Shown: one piece after another, positions 19,952 to 26,705 of the stretch
Position numbering within the stretch: the stretch's first letter is position 1
Layout: each line of letters opens with the position of its first letter
Virus record (IMG/VR): IMGVR_UViG_3300022752_000082
Location: 1 to 57,128 of that record
Strand: one strand, 5' to 3'
Source: a virus
DNA length: 57,128 nt
The notes under the pieces: generated by a model
The model's database searches: none
Told to the model about the DNA's origin: nothing
The model's input: the letters and a program-made list of their open reading frames with translations, nothing else
Made by a program: the position numbers and the translations under genes

Positions 19952-20192
19952 CGAAGTACTCCGGGTAGACGTTGCCAATGGCGGTGTCTGGGTTTGCGTC
20001 CTCGCTTACCTCGACCCACAGCGAGCCGTCCTCCGGGTTCTCGCGGAAGATGATCGTGAAGATGCTGTCATCGTCGATGAGCACGCTGAGCAGCGCGTTG
20101 CGCGCGTTGCGCTTGCGAACTACCACGTCCTGCATCCAGATGCGGCGCTCGTTTTGTGGTACCTTGCGCTTGGGTTTCTTCTTCTTTGGCAT
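19938..20192 (-). CDS. Hypothetical protein, basic head and acidic tail
   Basis: 84 aa. Very basic N-terminus (MPKKKKPKRKVPQNERR), strand pair 'SVLIDDDSIFTIIFREN', acidic C-terminus. AAGGAGAGACAC ribosome site. Co-transcribed from 20455. Confidence 0.65.
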   Translation of the reverse strand: MPKKKKPKRKVPQNERRIWMQDVVVRKRNARNALLSVLIDDDSIFTIIFRENPEDGSLWVEVSEDANPDTAIGNVYPEYFDDNE

Positions 20193-20222
20193 GTGTCTCT
20201 CCTTGTTTGTTGTGTTGTGCCG

Positions 20223-20426
20223 TTATTGTTGGTTGAGCTCGAGCTTCCCCTGAGCGGGGTTGCTCTCGTAGTTCGCTTGAATCTGCGCGGCGATGTTCCA
20301 GCGCTCGCTGTCGGCGCACATCTCGATCGCCTCGACTTCTTCATCGGACCACTTGCTGGTGTCGATGATGAGAAGCTCCTCGGCGTCGCCGTAGCTTCCA
20401 TCTTTTGCGAAGTATGTAAGTTGCAT
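20223..20426 (-). CDS. Hypothetical small acidic protein
   Basis: 67 aa (MQLTYFAKDGSYGDAEELLI...). 'IIDTSKWSDEEVEAIEMCADSER' resembles the small phage motif with a W-x-x-E-x-x-E-x-I helix. AAAGGAGACAGTGAC ribosome site. Confidence 0.66.
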   Translation of the reverse strand: MQLTYFAKDGSYGDAEELLIIDTSKWSDEEVEAIEMCADSERWNIAAQIQANYESNPAQGKLELNQQ

Positions 20427-20454
20427 GTCACTGTCTCCTTTTGTTGTTGTTGGT

Positions 20455-20475
20455 TCTATTATAACGCTTTTAGAA
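20455..20475 (-). promoter_or_regulatory. Cassette promoter for 20223-20426 and followers
   Basis: Box TTCTAAAAGCG, TATAATAGAACC. Confidence 0.82.
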
Positions 20476-20529
20476 GCCACGCGGCAGGGCGTAGGAAGGA
20501 AGGGAGGGCGCCCCACCGCGTGACCGAAC

Positions 20530-22371
20530 TTATCGGCGCTCACTTACCTGCGTGAGCTGCTGCGCCGCGCTGCGTCCGATGTGGGTCGCGATGTCCTGCG
20601 TCGCGGTCATGCCTGGCTCGATGCGGACGACCACGCCGTTCTTGCGGACAATCTTCTCTGGTGAAGCGTCCGTGGGGTCGAAGGTGACCCAGGTGACCGC
20701 CACACCGGAGGCCGCGCACTGGGCTGCCCAGGCGGACGCCGCTCGCTCCTGGTCGTGCGTGTAGCAGCCATCACTGACTACCACCAGCATCTTGGCGCCG
20801 GTGCCGTTGAGCAAGTTGAGTGAGCCGTCGAGAGCCTTGAAGGCCTGGTCAAACTTCTCGGTTCCGTCACACGCTGTGTACACGTTGACTTCGCTGAGGT
20901 GCTGTCCTGGCTTGAGAGTCGGGAAGACGCCCTGGCCGTAGTAGACCATCGCGGCTCGACCCTGCACGCGGCGCACGGCCTCGCTGAGAATCCACGCGGT
21001 GGACGCCATCGGCTGCATCGCCGCGGACATTGAACCGCTGATGTCGACCATCACGCCGACGGTGAGTGTCGGGTCGTCAGTGTGCTTGCGCACCGTGCGG
21101 CGCCAGGGCTCGACTTGCGTCATCACTCCCTTGGCCTTGAACGCTGCGCCCTGCACCATCGCGCGTGTGCGCAGCCGGCCGGGAGGGATGACCGAGGTGA
21201 CCTCGGTCTCGTCACGCTCGCGGTACTTGGCCTTTTCGAGAAGCTGCGCGAGGCGCACGGCAGAGGTGCGCTCGTCGGTACGCGGCTTGCGCGTCTCGAC
21301 CAGCGAGCTGCTTGTGCGCTCGTCAGCGACCGGGCCTGTGCCCTTGCCGAATACTTTCTGGGCGGTCTCGCGATTCTCCGCCGTGCGCTTTGCTGACTGC
21401 GCACGCGTGCTCGCCTCCTCGCGCCACTCTTCAGTTTGCTGCTGCTCGGCCGCGTCATCCGCTGCACCGATCGACGCGTTGTCGGCTGCTTCCTCGAGCT
21501 CTTTCATCAGCTCTTCCATCATGCCTGCCGTCTCCGGGTCGTCCTCGCCTTCGGTGCCGCCGCCGCCTGCGCCGCCGCCTGCGCCGCCGAAGGAGTCAGC
21601 CATCTCGCCTTCGCCGGCGTCCTTGGCTGCATCTTCGACGAGCTTGGCCCAGCGGCGTGCGATGTCATAAAGCTTTTCGATGTCGTGCGCCTCGGTGACT
21701 TGCGCCTCGCGCCAGAGCTCGGCGAGCTTGTTGAAGAGGTCAACGCCAAGCTTCTTGGTGATGACTCGCTCAATCGACTCGATGTCCTCGAACATGACCG
21801 AGCCTGCGTCGACTCGAGCAGACGTAAGTGCAAGCACCTGTGCGGCCGCGCGTGTCGGCGTGAGCTCGGTGATCGGGTTGAGCTCGAGGTCTGACATCAC
21901 GATGCCAAGCACGCACGCGCGCAGGAAGCACGCGTTGTCCGGGTACATCTTGAGGCCCTGCGCCTCGATGCGGCCCTCCTCCAAGAGCACCAGTGCGTGA
22001 ACCTCGGCCTGAGTAAGCGCCTCGTGCGCAGCAGGCAGGTCCCAGGTCGAGAAGCGAGCGTGAAGCGCCTCGTGAAAGATGAGGCCGGTGGCTTGCGCGT
22101 ACTCGAACTGCACGTTGCGCTCGGTGATGTTGCCGACGCGCTTGGGGTCGACCTTGCCGAAGGCGACGCCTGCGTCGAGCTCCATCTCGGCGGTGAGCGG
22201 CGCGAAGCACGCGGGAGCGCCGCTGCTTGTCCTGCTGCCGATGCGCACCGCGATGTCGCCGCGCCCTGCGAGCATGTTGGCTAACTGACCGGCTTGCGAA
22301 CCGGCGAGCAGCCAGGCCGGGTCAACCGGAGCGCTGGCTCGCGTTCGTTTGTTGTAGTCGATGTGTCCCAT
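20530..22371 (-). CDS. VWA-domain protein with zincin-like HExxH motif
   Basis: 613 aa. N-terminal part has 'LIFHEALHARFSTW' (HEALH, 100-104) with downstream 'LLEEGRIE' (about 129-136), a zinc-metallopeptidase-like arrangement seen in DUF2201/VWA proteins. A low-complexity Gly/acidic/Gln linker (255-330) leads to a C-terminal VWA domain with MIDAS 'DISGSMS' (443-449) and 'VVVSDG'. VWA partners work with MoxR or CobS AAA ATPases, and one lies next upstream. It could be a CobT-like chelatase subunit or a protein-remodelling adaptor; the HExxH favours the latter. GGAAGGAC supports this ATG over one 21 bases upstream. Confidence 0.82.
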   Translation of the reverse strand: MGHIDYNKRTRASAPVDPAWLLAGSQAGQLANMLAGRGDIAVRIGSRTSSGAPACFAPLTAEMELDAGVAFGKVDPKRVGNITERNVQFEYAQATGLIFHEALHARFSTWDLPAAHEALTQAEVHALVLLEEGRIEAQGLKMYPDNACFLRACVLGIVMSDLELNPITELTPTRAAAQVLALTSARVDAGSVMFEDIESIERVITKKLGVDLFNKLAELWREAQVTEAHDIEKLYDIARRWAKLVEDAAKDAGEGEMADSFGGAGGGAGGGGTEGEDDPETAGMMEELMKELEEAADNASIGAADDAAEQQQTEEWREEASTRAQSAKRTAENRETAQKVFGKGTGPVADERTSSSLVETRKPRTDERTSAVRLAQLLEKAKYRERDETEVTSVIPPGRLRTRAMVQGAAFKAKGVMTQVEPWRRTVRKHTDDPTLTVGVMVDISGSMSAAMQPMASTAWILSEAVRRVQGRAAMVYYGQGVFPTLKPGQHLSEVNVYTACDGTEKFDQAFKALDGSLNLLNGTGAKMLVVVSDGCYTHDQERAASAWAAQCAASGVAVTWVTFDPTDASPEKIVRKNGVVVRIEPGMTATQDIATHIGRSAAQQLTQVSERR

Positions 22372-22419
22372 TGTTGTGTCCTTCCTAGACATTGTTGTTG
22401 GTCGGGCTTGCGCCCTGAT

Positions 22420-22440
22420 TCTATTATAACACTTTTAGAA
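22420..22440 (-). promoter_or_regulatory. Cassette promoter for the VWA gene
   Basis: Exact consensus TATAATAGAATC; leader hairpin GGGC-GCAA-GCCC. Confidence 0.82.
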
Positions 22441-22459
22441 ACGGTATTGGTGGTGAGAG

Positions 22460-22529
22460 AGCCGGCCGGGACCTACCACAGTCCGGCCGACTCCCTCCCG
22501 GCGAGTCCTTCCTCGACGAGGAAAGGATG
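22460..22529 (-). terminator. Two hairpins after the AAA ATPase gene
   Basis: GGCCGGGA/TCCGGCC (22460-22492) and TCCTTCCTC/GAGGAAAGGA (22504-22528) lie in the 100-base gap between the ATPase stop and the VWA promoter. Confidence 0.5.
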
Positions 22530-22542
22530 ACTCAAATCGAGG

Positions 22543-23538
22543 TCAGATTCTCGCCGGCCTGAACTCCGCTCCTAAGACGCGGGTCAGGACATCTGCTACC
22601 ACCGGGCGGTCAATCTCGGGCGCTGCTGCGAGCAGGTTCTCCACCGCGAACTTGGTGCCGAACGCGACTTCCAGGTCGCGGAAGGCGAGCAGCTCGCGCA
22701 TCTGCGGAGCCCAGGTGGTCTCCGCTGCCTGCTGCTTCTTGGCCAGGTTCTGCGCCGCCGTGACGAGCGCGGACGAGACTCCAAGCTTGCGAGCGAGAGT
22801 CCAGTCAGTGGTCATCTCCGCCTGCACGGTGAATCGTGAGAGAAGCGCCTCAGACAGGCGCACGCCGGGAGCGTTGGGGTTAGTGGCCGCGATGACGTAG
22901 AAGCCATCGGCCGCCTTGACCGTGCCGCGCTCTGGGTTGGCCGTGACCGTGTACTCGCGGCGGCCGTCCATCAGACCGTAGACGATGCTGAGCACCTTCG
23001 GGTCGATGAGGCCAACCTCGTCGATCAGCAGCACGCCGCCTGACTCGGCAGCCTTGAGCAGCGGGCCGTCTTCCCAGATGAAGCCACCGCTTGGCGTCTG
23101 CACGTAGCCGCCGACCAGGTCAGCGACCTCAGTGTCACCCGAGCCAAGCACGGTGAAGAGTCCACCGTCCTGGTCGTGGAATGCAGCTTCGACAAGAGCA
23201 GTCTTGCCGCAGCCGGGCGAGCCGTAGAGGAGCACGTAGCTGCTCATCTCGCGAGCCTTGCGAAGCACCGCGATGTCGAGGTGGTCGCCCCACGCGCGAG
23301 TGTAGTATAGCTCGCCGTTCGGGCGTGCGTACGACTTTTCGCCGGTGAGGGCATTCGCCGCCACTGTCTTCACCACCTTTGGTGTCTTGGGCTTGAATGT
23401 GCTGAGCTTGCCGTATGGGTCGACTGCCTTGTCAAGGGCCGCCCACGCGTCGGTGCTCACGGCCTGGGTCATCGTGTTGATGACAAGGTCCGAGAGCCCC
23501 GGGTAGAGCTCATTGTACTTCGTTGTGATTGGGTCCAT
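22543..23538 (-). CDS. MoxR/CobS-type AAA+ ATPase
   Basis: 331 aa. Walker A GSPGCGKT (106-113), Walker B 'VLLIDEVG' (169-176), sensor-1 'AATNPN' (Asn220) and arginine finger in 'LSEALLSRF' (Arg235). The 'DLVGGY' and 'GPLLKA' segments are typical of the MoxR/RavA/dynein-related clade. It should remodel or load a client together with the VWA protein encoded next. CobS-type cobaltochelatase ATPases belong to the same clade, so eye inspection cannot separate the two. Confidence 0.88.
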   Translation of the reverse strand: MDPITTKYNELYPGLSDLVINTMTQAVSTDAWAALDKAVDPYGKLSTFKPKTPKVVKTVAANALTGEKSYARPNGELYYTRAWGDHLDIAVLRKAREMSSYVLLYGSPGCGKTALVEAAFHDQDGGLFTVLGSGDTEVADLVGGYVQTPSGGFIWEDGPLLKAAESGGVLLIDEVGLIDPKVLSIVYGLMDGRREYTVTANPERGTVKAADGFYVIAATNPNAPGVRLSEALLSRFTVQAEMTTDWTLARKLGVSSALVTAAQNLAKKQQAAETTWAPQMRELLAFRDLEVAFGTKFAVENLLAAAPEIDRPVVADVLTRVLGAEFRPARI

Positions 23539-23585
23539 TGCGTTGTTTGTCCTTTCGTTTGGTAGGTTGAGTTGGTATTGCTGTT

Positions 23586-23606
23586 TCTATTATAACGCTT
23601 TTAGAA
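23586..23606 (-). promoter_or_regulatory. Cassette promoter for the AAA ATPase gene
   Basis: Box TTCTAAAAGCG, TATAATAGAAAC. Confidence 0.82.
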
Positions 23607-23610
23607 AGCG

Positions 23611-24066
23611 TCACTTGATGAAGGTGGTCGGAAAGCCGTGCTTGCGGCGGACCTTGAGCACGCGGCCGATGAGCTTGTACGGCGTGTTGCGGGCTATGAT
23701 GTCCTCCAGGTCCTTTTCAGAGACCTGCACGACGATCGGCTGCTTGTGCACGCGGAAGCCGCGTGTGTGCAGGCGCTCAATCGTCTGGTTGATGAACTCG
23801 CGGCGCATCTCCGCAGTCGACTCGGGCAAGAACGACGAGTGAGATGGCGAGAGGTAGCGCCACTGCTTCTTCGGTCCGCCGGCGCTGAGCTGCCTGCGGT
23901 AGGTGATCGCCGGGGTCTTGAGCGTAGGCGTGACCTTGCTCTGGGCCTCCGGGCAGATGAGCATCTGGAAGACGCTCGTGTCGATGCTGTGCGGGAGCAC
24001 AAACTCGAGGTACACGGCGTGTCCCACGAGAAGTGAGTCCTTCAGCTTTTCGTCATTTGGTGTCAT
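23611..24066 (-). CDS. Hypothetical basic protein
   Basis: 151 aa, not recognised. 'LLVGHAVYLEFVLPHSIDTSVFQML' strand region, 'RREFINQTIERLHTRGFRVHKQPIVVQVSEKDLEDII' helix-strand-helix, and a basic end 'GRVLKVRRKHGFPTTFIK'. Directly upstream of the MoxR-VWA pair with its own promoter, so it may belong to the same function. Confidence 0.66.
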   Translation of the reverse strand: MTPNDEKLKDSLLVGHAVYLEFVLPHSIDTSVFQMLICPEAQSKVTPTLKTPAITYRRQLSAGGPKKQWRYLSPSHSSFLPESTAEMRREFINQTIERLHTRGFRVHKQPIVVQVSEKDLEDIIARNTPYKLIGRVLKVRRKHGFPTTFIK

Positions 24067-24108
24067 TGCGTTGTTTGTCCTTTCGGGTAGTGGTTTGGTA
24101 TCGCGTAG

Positions 24109-24129
24109 TCTATTATAACACTTTTAGAA
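24109..24129 (-). promoter_or_regulatory. Cassette promoter for 23611-24066
   Basis: Exact consensus TATAATAGACTA. Confidence 0.82.
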
Positions 24130-24140
24130 ACGGCCCGGGC

Positions 24141-24296
24141 CTACGCGTCGAGGACCGCCTGGTCGTCTTGGTGAAGCTTGTCGGCGTAGATGCCGGTGTA
24201 GATGACGAGCTGCCCTTCGTTGTCGACCTCGACATCGAACTCTTCGACGGCGAGGATGAGCGCGTCAAGCTTCTTGTCACTGAGTCTTTTCTTCAT
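24141..24296 (-). CDS. Small acidic protein
   Basis: 51 aa (MKKRLSDKKLDALILAVEEF...), strand 'DVEVDNEGQLVIYTGIY' and acidic tail. AGAAAGGACACAGCA supports the ATG. No promoter of its own, so it depends on readthrough past the hairpin at 24341-24371. Confidence 0.58.
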   Translation of the reverse strand: MKKRLSDKKLDALILAVEEFDVEVDNEGQLVIYTGIYADKLHQDDQAVLDA

Positions 24297-24340
24297 TGCT
24301 GTGTCCTTTCTGGTAGTTGGGATGAGGTTGGGTGCTGCTC

Positions 24341-24371
24341 CCGGCGGCGGATGACCGCCACCGCCGGGAGT
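24341..24371 (-). terminator. GC hairpin, attenuator-like
   Basis: CTCCCGGCGG and CCGCCGGGAG arms between 24384-24710 and the promoterless small gene at 24141. Confidence 0.55.
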
Positions 24372-24383
24372 CGAGCGTGTGGG

Positions 24384-24710
24384 CTATTTGGCCTGGAGGA
24401 CCGTGTACTGCGACTCGGTCAGAGTCGCGGTGTACGCCTCGGGGAAGGCCGCCTTGAGCGCCTCGCGGTCGATGTTCGAGCGGTTCCGGGTGAGGATGCG
24501 GACGCGCTCGACGCCGTTGATGGCGCCGACGGACGCGGTTCCGAGCATCGCGCGGAGCTTGGTCTCGGCCTCGAGCTTCTTGGCCTCGATCGCCTTCATC
24601 GCGGCCTTGGCCTCGTTGAACTCGACGATCAGCGCCTCGGCGCTGGCTTCGAGGTTGGCGACCTCTTCGGTGGTCGTGACGACTGTGGTCGTCGTTGCGG
24701 TGGTTGTCAT
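24384..24710 (-). CDS. Coiled-coil protein, paralogue of 11622-11945
   Basis: 108 aa. Same layout as 11622-11945: Thr-rich start, coiled coil 'SAEALIVEFNEAKAAMKAIE', strand 'INGVERVRI' and tail 'RNRSNIDREALKAAFPEAY...YTVLQAK'. The C-terminal blocks are nearly identical, the coiled coil diverges more. It does not use the GAAAGGAC site; its leader reads GAGAGGAATACCGCA. Confidence 0.74.
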   Translation of the reverse strand: MTTTATTTTVVTTTEEVANLEASAEALIVEFNEAKAAMKAIEAKKLEAETKLRAMLGTASVGAINGVERVRILTRNRSNIDREALKAAFPEAYTATLTESQYTVLQAK

Positions 24711-24753
24711 TGCGGTATTCCTCTCTGGGGCTGGTGCCCCGGTTGTTGTTGAT

Positions 24754-24774
24754 TCCATTATAACGCTTTTAGAA
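24754..24774 (-). promoter_or_regulatory. Cassette promoter for 24384-24710
   Basis: Box TTCTAAAAGCG, TATAATGGAATC; leader hairpin GGGGC-ACCA-GCCCC. Confidence 0.82.
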
Positions 24775-24844
24775 ACGGCGCCCGGGCTGTCTCGCCCGGG
24801 GCGCCTTATCTATAGTGACCGTAGCGCAGGGGTGTTACAGGGTT

Positions 24845-25360
24845 TCAGCAGATGCTGAAGCCGCCGCATGACTCGAGGAAGAGCGCAAACTCGTCGACAT
24901 TCGAGACATCGAACGGGTAGCCCGCGGCCCAGTGCTCTTTGGTGCCGACGCCGTCACAGCCATTGCACCAGCCGTGCGTGCGCCCGGTGAGGATCGCTAC
25001 CTCAGGGGGGAGCTCGCGTGTGGGCATGCCCATGTCTTGGCCGACCTTGTCAGTGCGGATGCCGGTACCTTCGCAGAGGCTGCACACCTCGCGAGGAAGT
25101 GCAGCGAGCTCGGCTCGGTAGTCTTCCTCGTACTTCTTGGTGCGGCCTGATCGAATCTCTGCGAAGAGAATCGCCGCGAGCTTCTGTGCGCCCTCCGCGT
25201 CGAGCCCTGAACCAGCGTTGCTGTGCCCATCGACTTCCTTGCAGAGCTCAGGAGCGACGTGTTCGCAGTAGTTCCAAAGTGGACGCCACCACCACACGTT
25301 GTTCCTGAAGTATTCGCCGGCATCGTCTGTCGGCGCCTTTCCGTATACATCCATTCCCAT
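24845..25360 (-). CDS. Phage protein with DnaJ-like zinc motifs
   Basis: 171 aa. 'MGMDVYGKAPTDDAGEYFRN' and 'VWWWRPLWNYCE' match a widespread phage/bacterial small-protein family of unknown role. 'VCSLCEGTGIRTD' and 'WCNGCDGVGT' are CxxCxGxG knuckles as in DnaJ zinc centres. Ends in a 'DEFALFLESCGGF' helix. Confidence 0.75.
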   Translation of the reverse strand: MGMDVYGKAPTDDAGEYFRNNVWWWRPLWNYCEHVAPELCKEVDGHSNAGSGLDAEGAQKLAAILFAEIRSGRTKKYEEDYRAELAALPREVCSLCEGTGIRTDKVGQDMGMPTRELPPEVAILTGRTHGWCNGCDGVGTKEHWAAGYPFDVSNVDEFALFLESCGGFSIC

Positions 25361-25398
25361 GCTGTTTCCTCCAGTTGTTGTTGGGTTGGTATTGCGAT

Positions 25399-25419
25399 AC
25401 TATTATACGACTTTTAGAA
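25399..25419 (-). promoter_or_regulatory. Cassette promoter for 24845-25360
   Basis: TTCTAAAAGTCG, TATAATAGTATC; contains the TAA stop of 25414-25629. Confidence 0.78.
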
Positions 25420-25629
25420 AGCCTTGATGCCTTCCGACTGGCACCACGGCTCAAAGTCGAGAGCCAGCTCGCGCATCCACTCGCTGACCCAGTTCTTGCG
25501 GCGCTCTTCGAATGTCTCGCCTGGGTGGTCGGGAAGAAAGCGTGCCTCCTCCTCGTACATCTCTTCGGCCTCGACCAGCATCATGTCGAGGTACTCCTGG
25601 TACCGCTCACGGGGAGTTTGGTTCACCAT
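25414..25629 (-). CDS. Acidic helical protein
   Basis: 71 aa; long acidic helix ('QEYLDMMLVEAEEMYEEEA'), 'TFEERRKNWVSEWMRELAL' second helix. Not recognised. Stop TTC-TAA inside the next promoter. Confidence 0.65.
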   Translation of the reverse strand: MVNQTPRERYQEYLDMMLVEAEEMYEEEARFLPDHPGETFEERRKNWVSEWMRELALDFEPWCQSEGIKAF

Positions 25630-25659
25630 GTCATCTGTCCTTTCGTTGTGGTTGACGAG

Positions 25660-25680
25660 TCTATTATACGACTTTTAGAA
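25660..25680 (-). promoter_or_regulatory. Cassette promoter for 25414-25629
   Basis: TTCTAAAAGTCG, TATAATAGACTC. Confidence 0.8.
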
Positions 25681-25724
25681 ACCGCCCAGGGCGAGCTGGA
25701 GGACTTCGCCCCGGGCGGCCGAAC

Positions 25725-26000
25725 CTAGTCGTAGTCTTCTGAGTTGAGTATCGACGCCTCTCCTGGCCACAACAGGCCGCCGATGCAGTCGAGGCAGAGG
25801 ACCGTAGGTCGCTCTGAGTCGTCATCTTCATCGGTGCACGCGGCGAGCGCGCACGGGAAGAAGTCTCCAGCGAGTGGGCCAGTCAGGACGCCGCAGTTGT
25901 CGCACTCGGTGTCGTCGATCGTGAACGCGTAGACACCTACGTGCTCGGCTGCGGCCGCGTCTTCGGCTGACTCGATGATGACGACCTCAAGTGAGATCAT
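25725..26000 (-). CDS. Cys-rich acidic protein
   Basis: 91 aa. 'VYAFTIDDTECDNCGVLTG', 'FFPCALAACTD' and 'VLCLDCIGGLLWPGE' form a treble-clef-like set of Cys pairs. No cassette promoter; it follows 26030-26605 by 29 bases that hold a GGGCGC/GCGCCC hairpin. Confidence 0.62.
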   Translation of the reverse strand: MISLEVVIIESAEDAAAAEHVGVYAFTIDDTECDNCGVLTGPLAGDFFPCALAACTDEDDDSERPTVLCLDCIGGLLWPGEASILNSEDYD

Positions 26001-26029
26001 GCTGGGCGCTCCACGCGCCCAACACTAAC

Positions 26030-26605
26030 TCAGGCCTTGATGACGGAGCGCGCCTGGTTGAGGATCGCCTCGAGCTGCTCCACGCGCGCGCGGAGCTCGT
26101 TGCGCTCGTTGACGACGCGCTCGACCTCGGTGAGGACGTAGGCGCCAGGGACCTTGCCGTTCTTCGCCTCGACGCGCTTGAGCCAGCGCTTGGACGCGCG
26201 GTACTGCGACTCAGAGGTCGCGTTGCCGTCGCCGAGGACGATGTCGGGAAGCGCCTCGGTGCGGCGCGGGACCTGCGCCTTCGCCGAGAAGAGTCGGGCA
26301 AGCTGACCGCGAACCTCGACTCCGCCGCTGCGGACGATTCGCTCGGCCTCGGTCTCGACGCGGGTGCTGAGCGCCTTCGCGGCGACGAGCTGGTTCAGCC
26401 AGCGGTTCGTGCGCTGGTTGTCAAGCTTCTTGCCGGTAAGCGCGTTGTATCGGAAGCAGACCTCTGCGACCGAGAGTGGCTGCTCTTCTTCGACGATGAT
26501 CTGCTTGAGCAGGTCACGCGTCGTTGCGCCGGCGATGCGGCGCTGCTCGACGAGCTGCGCGAACCGCGGTGACATCGTGCGCTTGGTGGGTGGTGATTTC
26601 TTCAT
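26030..26605 (-). CDS. Winged-helix-like and coiled-coil protein
   Basis: 191 aa. Residues about 30-75 ('QIIVEEEQPLSVAEVCFRYN' to 'TNRWLNQLVAAKAL') look like a winged-helix domain; the C-terminus 'VERVVNERNELRARVEQLEAILNQ' is a coiled coil. Probably a DNA-binding regulator. It is the first gene (furthest upstream) of the accessory block. Confidence 0.66.
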   Translation of the reverse strand: MKKSPPTKRTMSPRFAQLVEQRRIAGATTRDLLKQIIVEEEQPLSVAEVCFRYNALTGKKLDNQRTNRWLNQLVAAKALSTRVETEAERIVRSGGVEVRGQLARLFSAKAQVPRRTEALPDIVLGDGNATSESQYRASKRWLKRVEAKNGKVPGAYVLTEVERVVNERNELRARVEQLEAILNQARSVIKA

Positions 26606-26645
26606 GTTGTCTCTCCAGTGTGAGTGCCCGGCGGATGCCGGACGA

Positions 26646-26656
26646 GTCTATTATAA
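26646..26656 (-). promoter_or_regulatory. Cassette-like promoter lacking the upstream box
   Basis: GTTATAATAGACTC is retained, followed by a CCGGC/GCCGG leader hairpin and GGAGAGAC, but the bases upstream read GATCACG instead of TTCTAAAAG. Confidence 0.6.
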
Positions 26657-26705
26657 CCGTGATCTTGGCGATTCCGGGAAGATCGAGGACTTTTTTCCAA
26701 CCTCG

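Noticed and set aside
19722-20555. 277-aa + strand frame
   Set aside because: It is antisense to three leftward genes with ribosome sites and a cassette promoter, and shows Ser/Leu-rich low-complexity composition.
24033-24752. 239-aa + strand frame
   Set aside because: Antisense to the coiled-coil paralogue at 24384-24710, whose homology to 11622 settles the coding strand.
7154-25680. CRISPR-like array of short repeats
   Set aside because: The 21-base repeats are hundreds of bases apart with genes between them and sit at fixed distance from starts, so they are promoters.
26661-26693. Hairpin followed by T6 on the + strand, terminator-like
   Set aside because: No rightward gene lies upstream for it to terminate; kept out as probably fortuitous.
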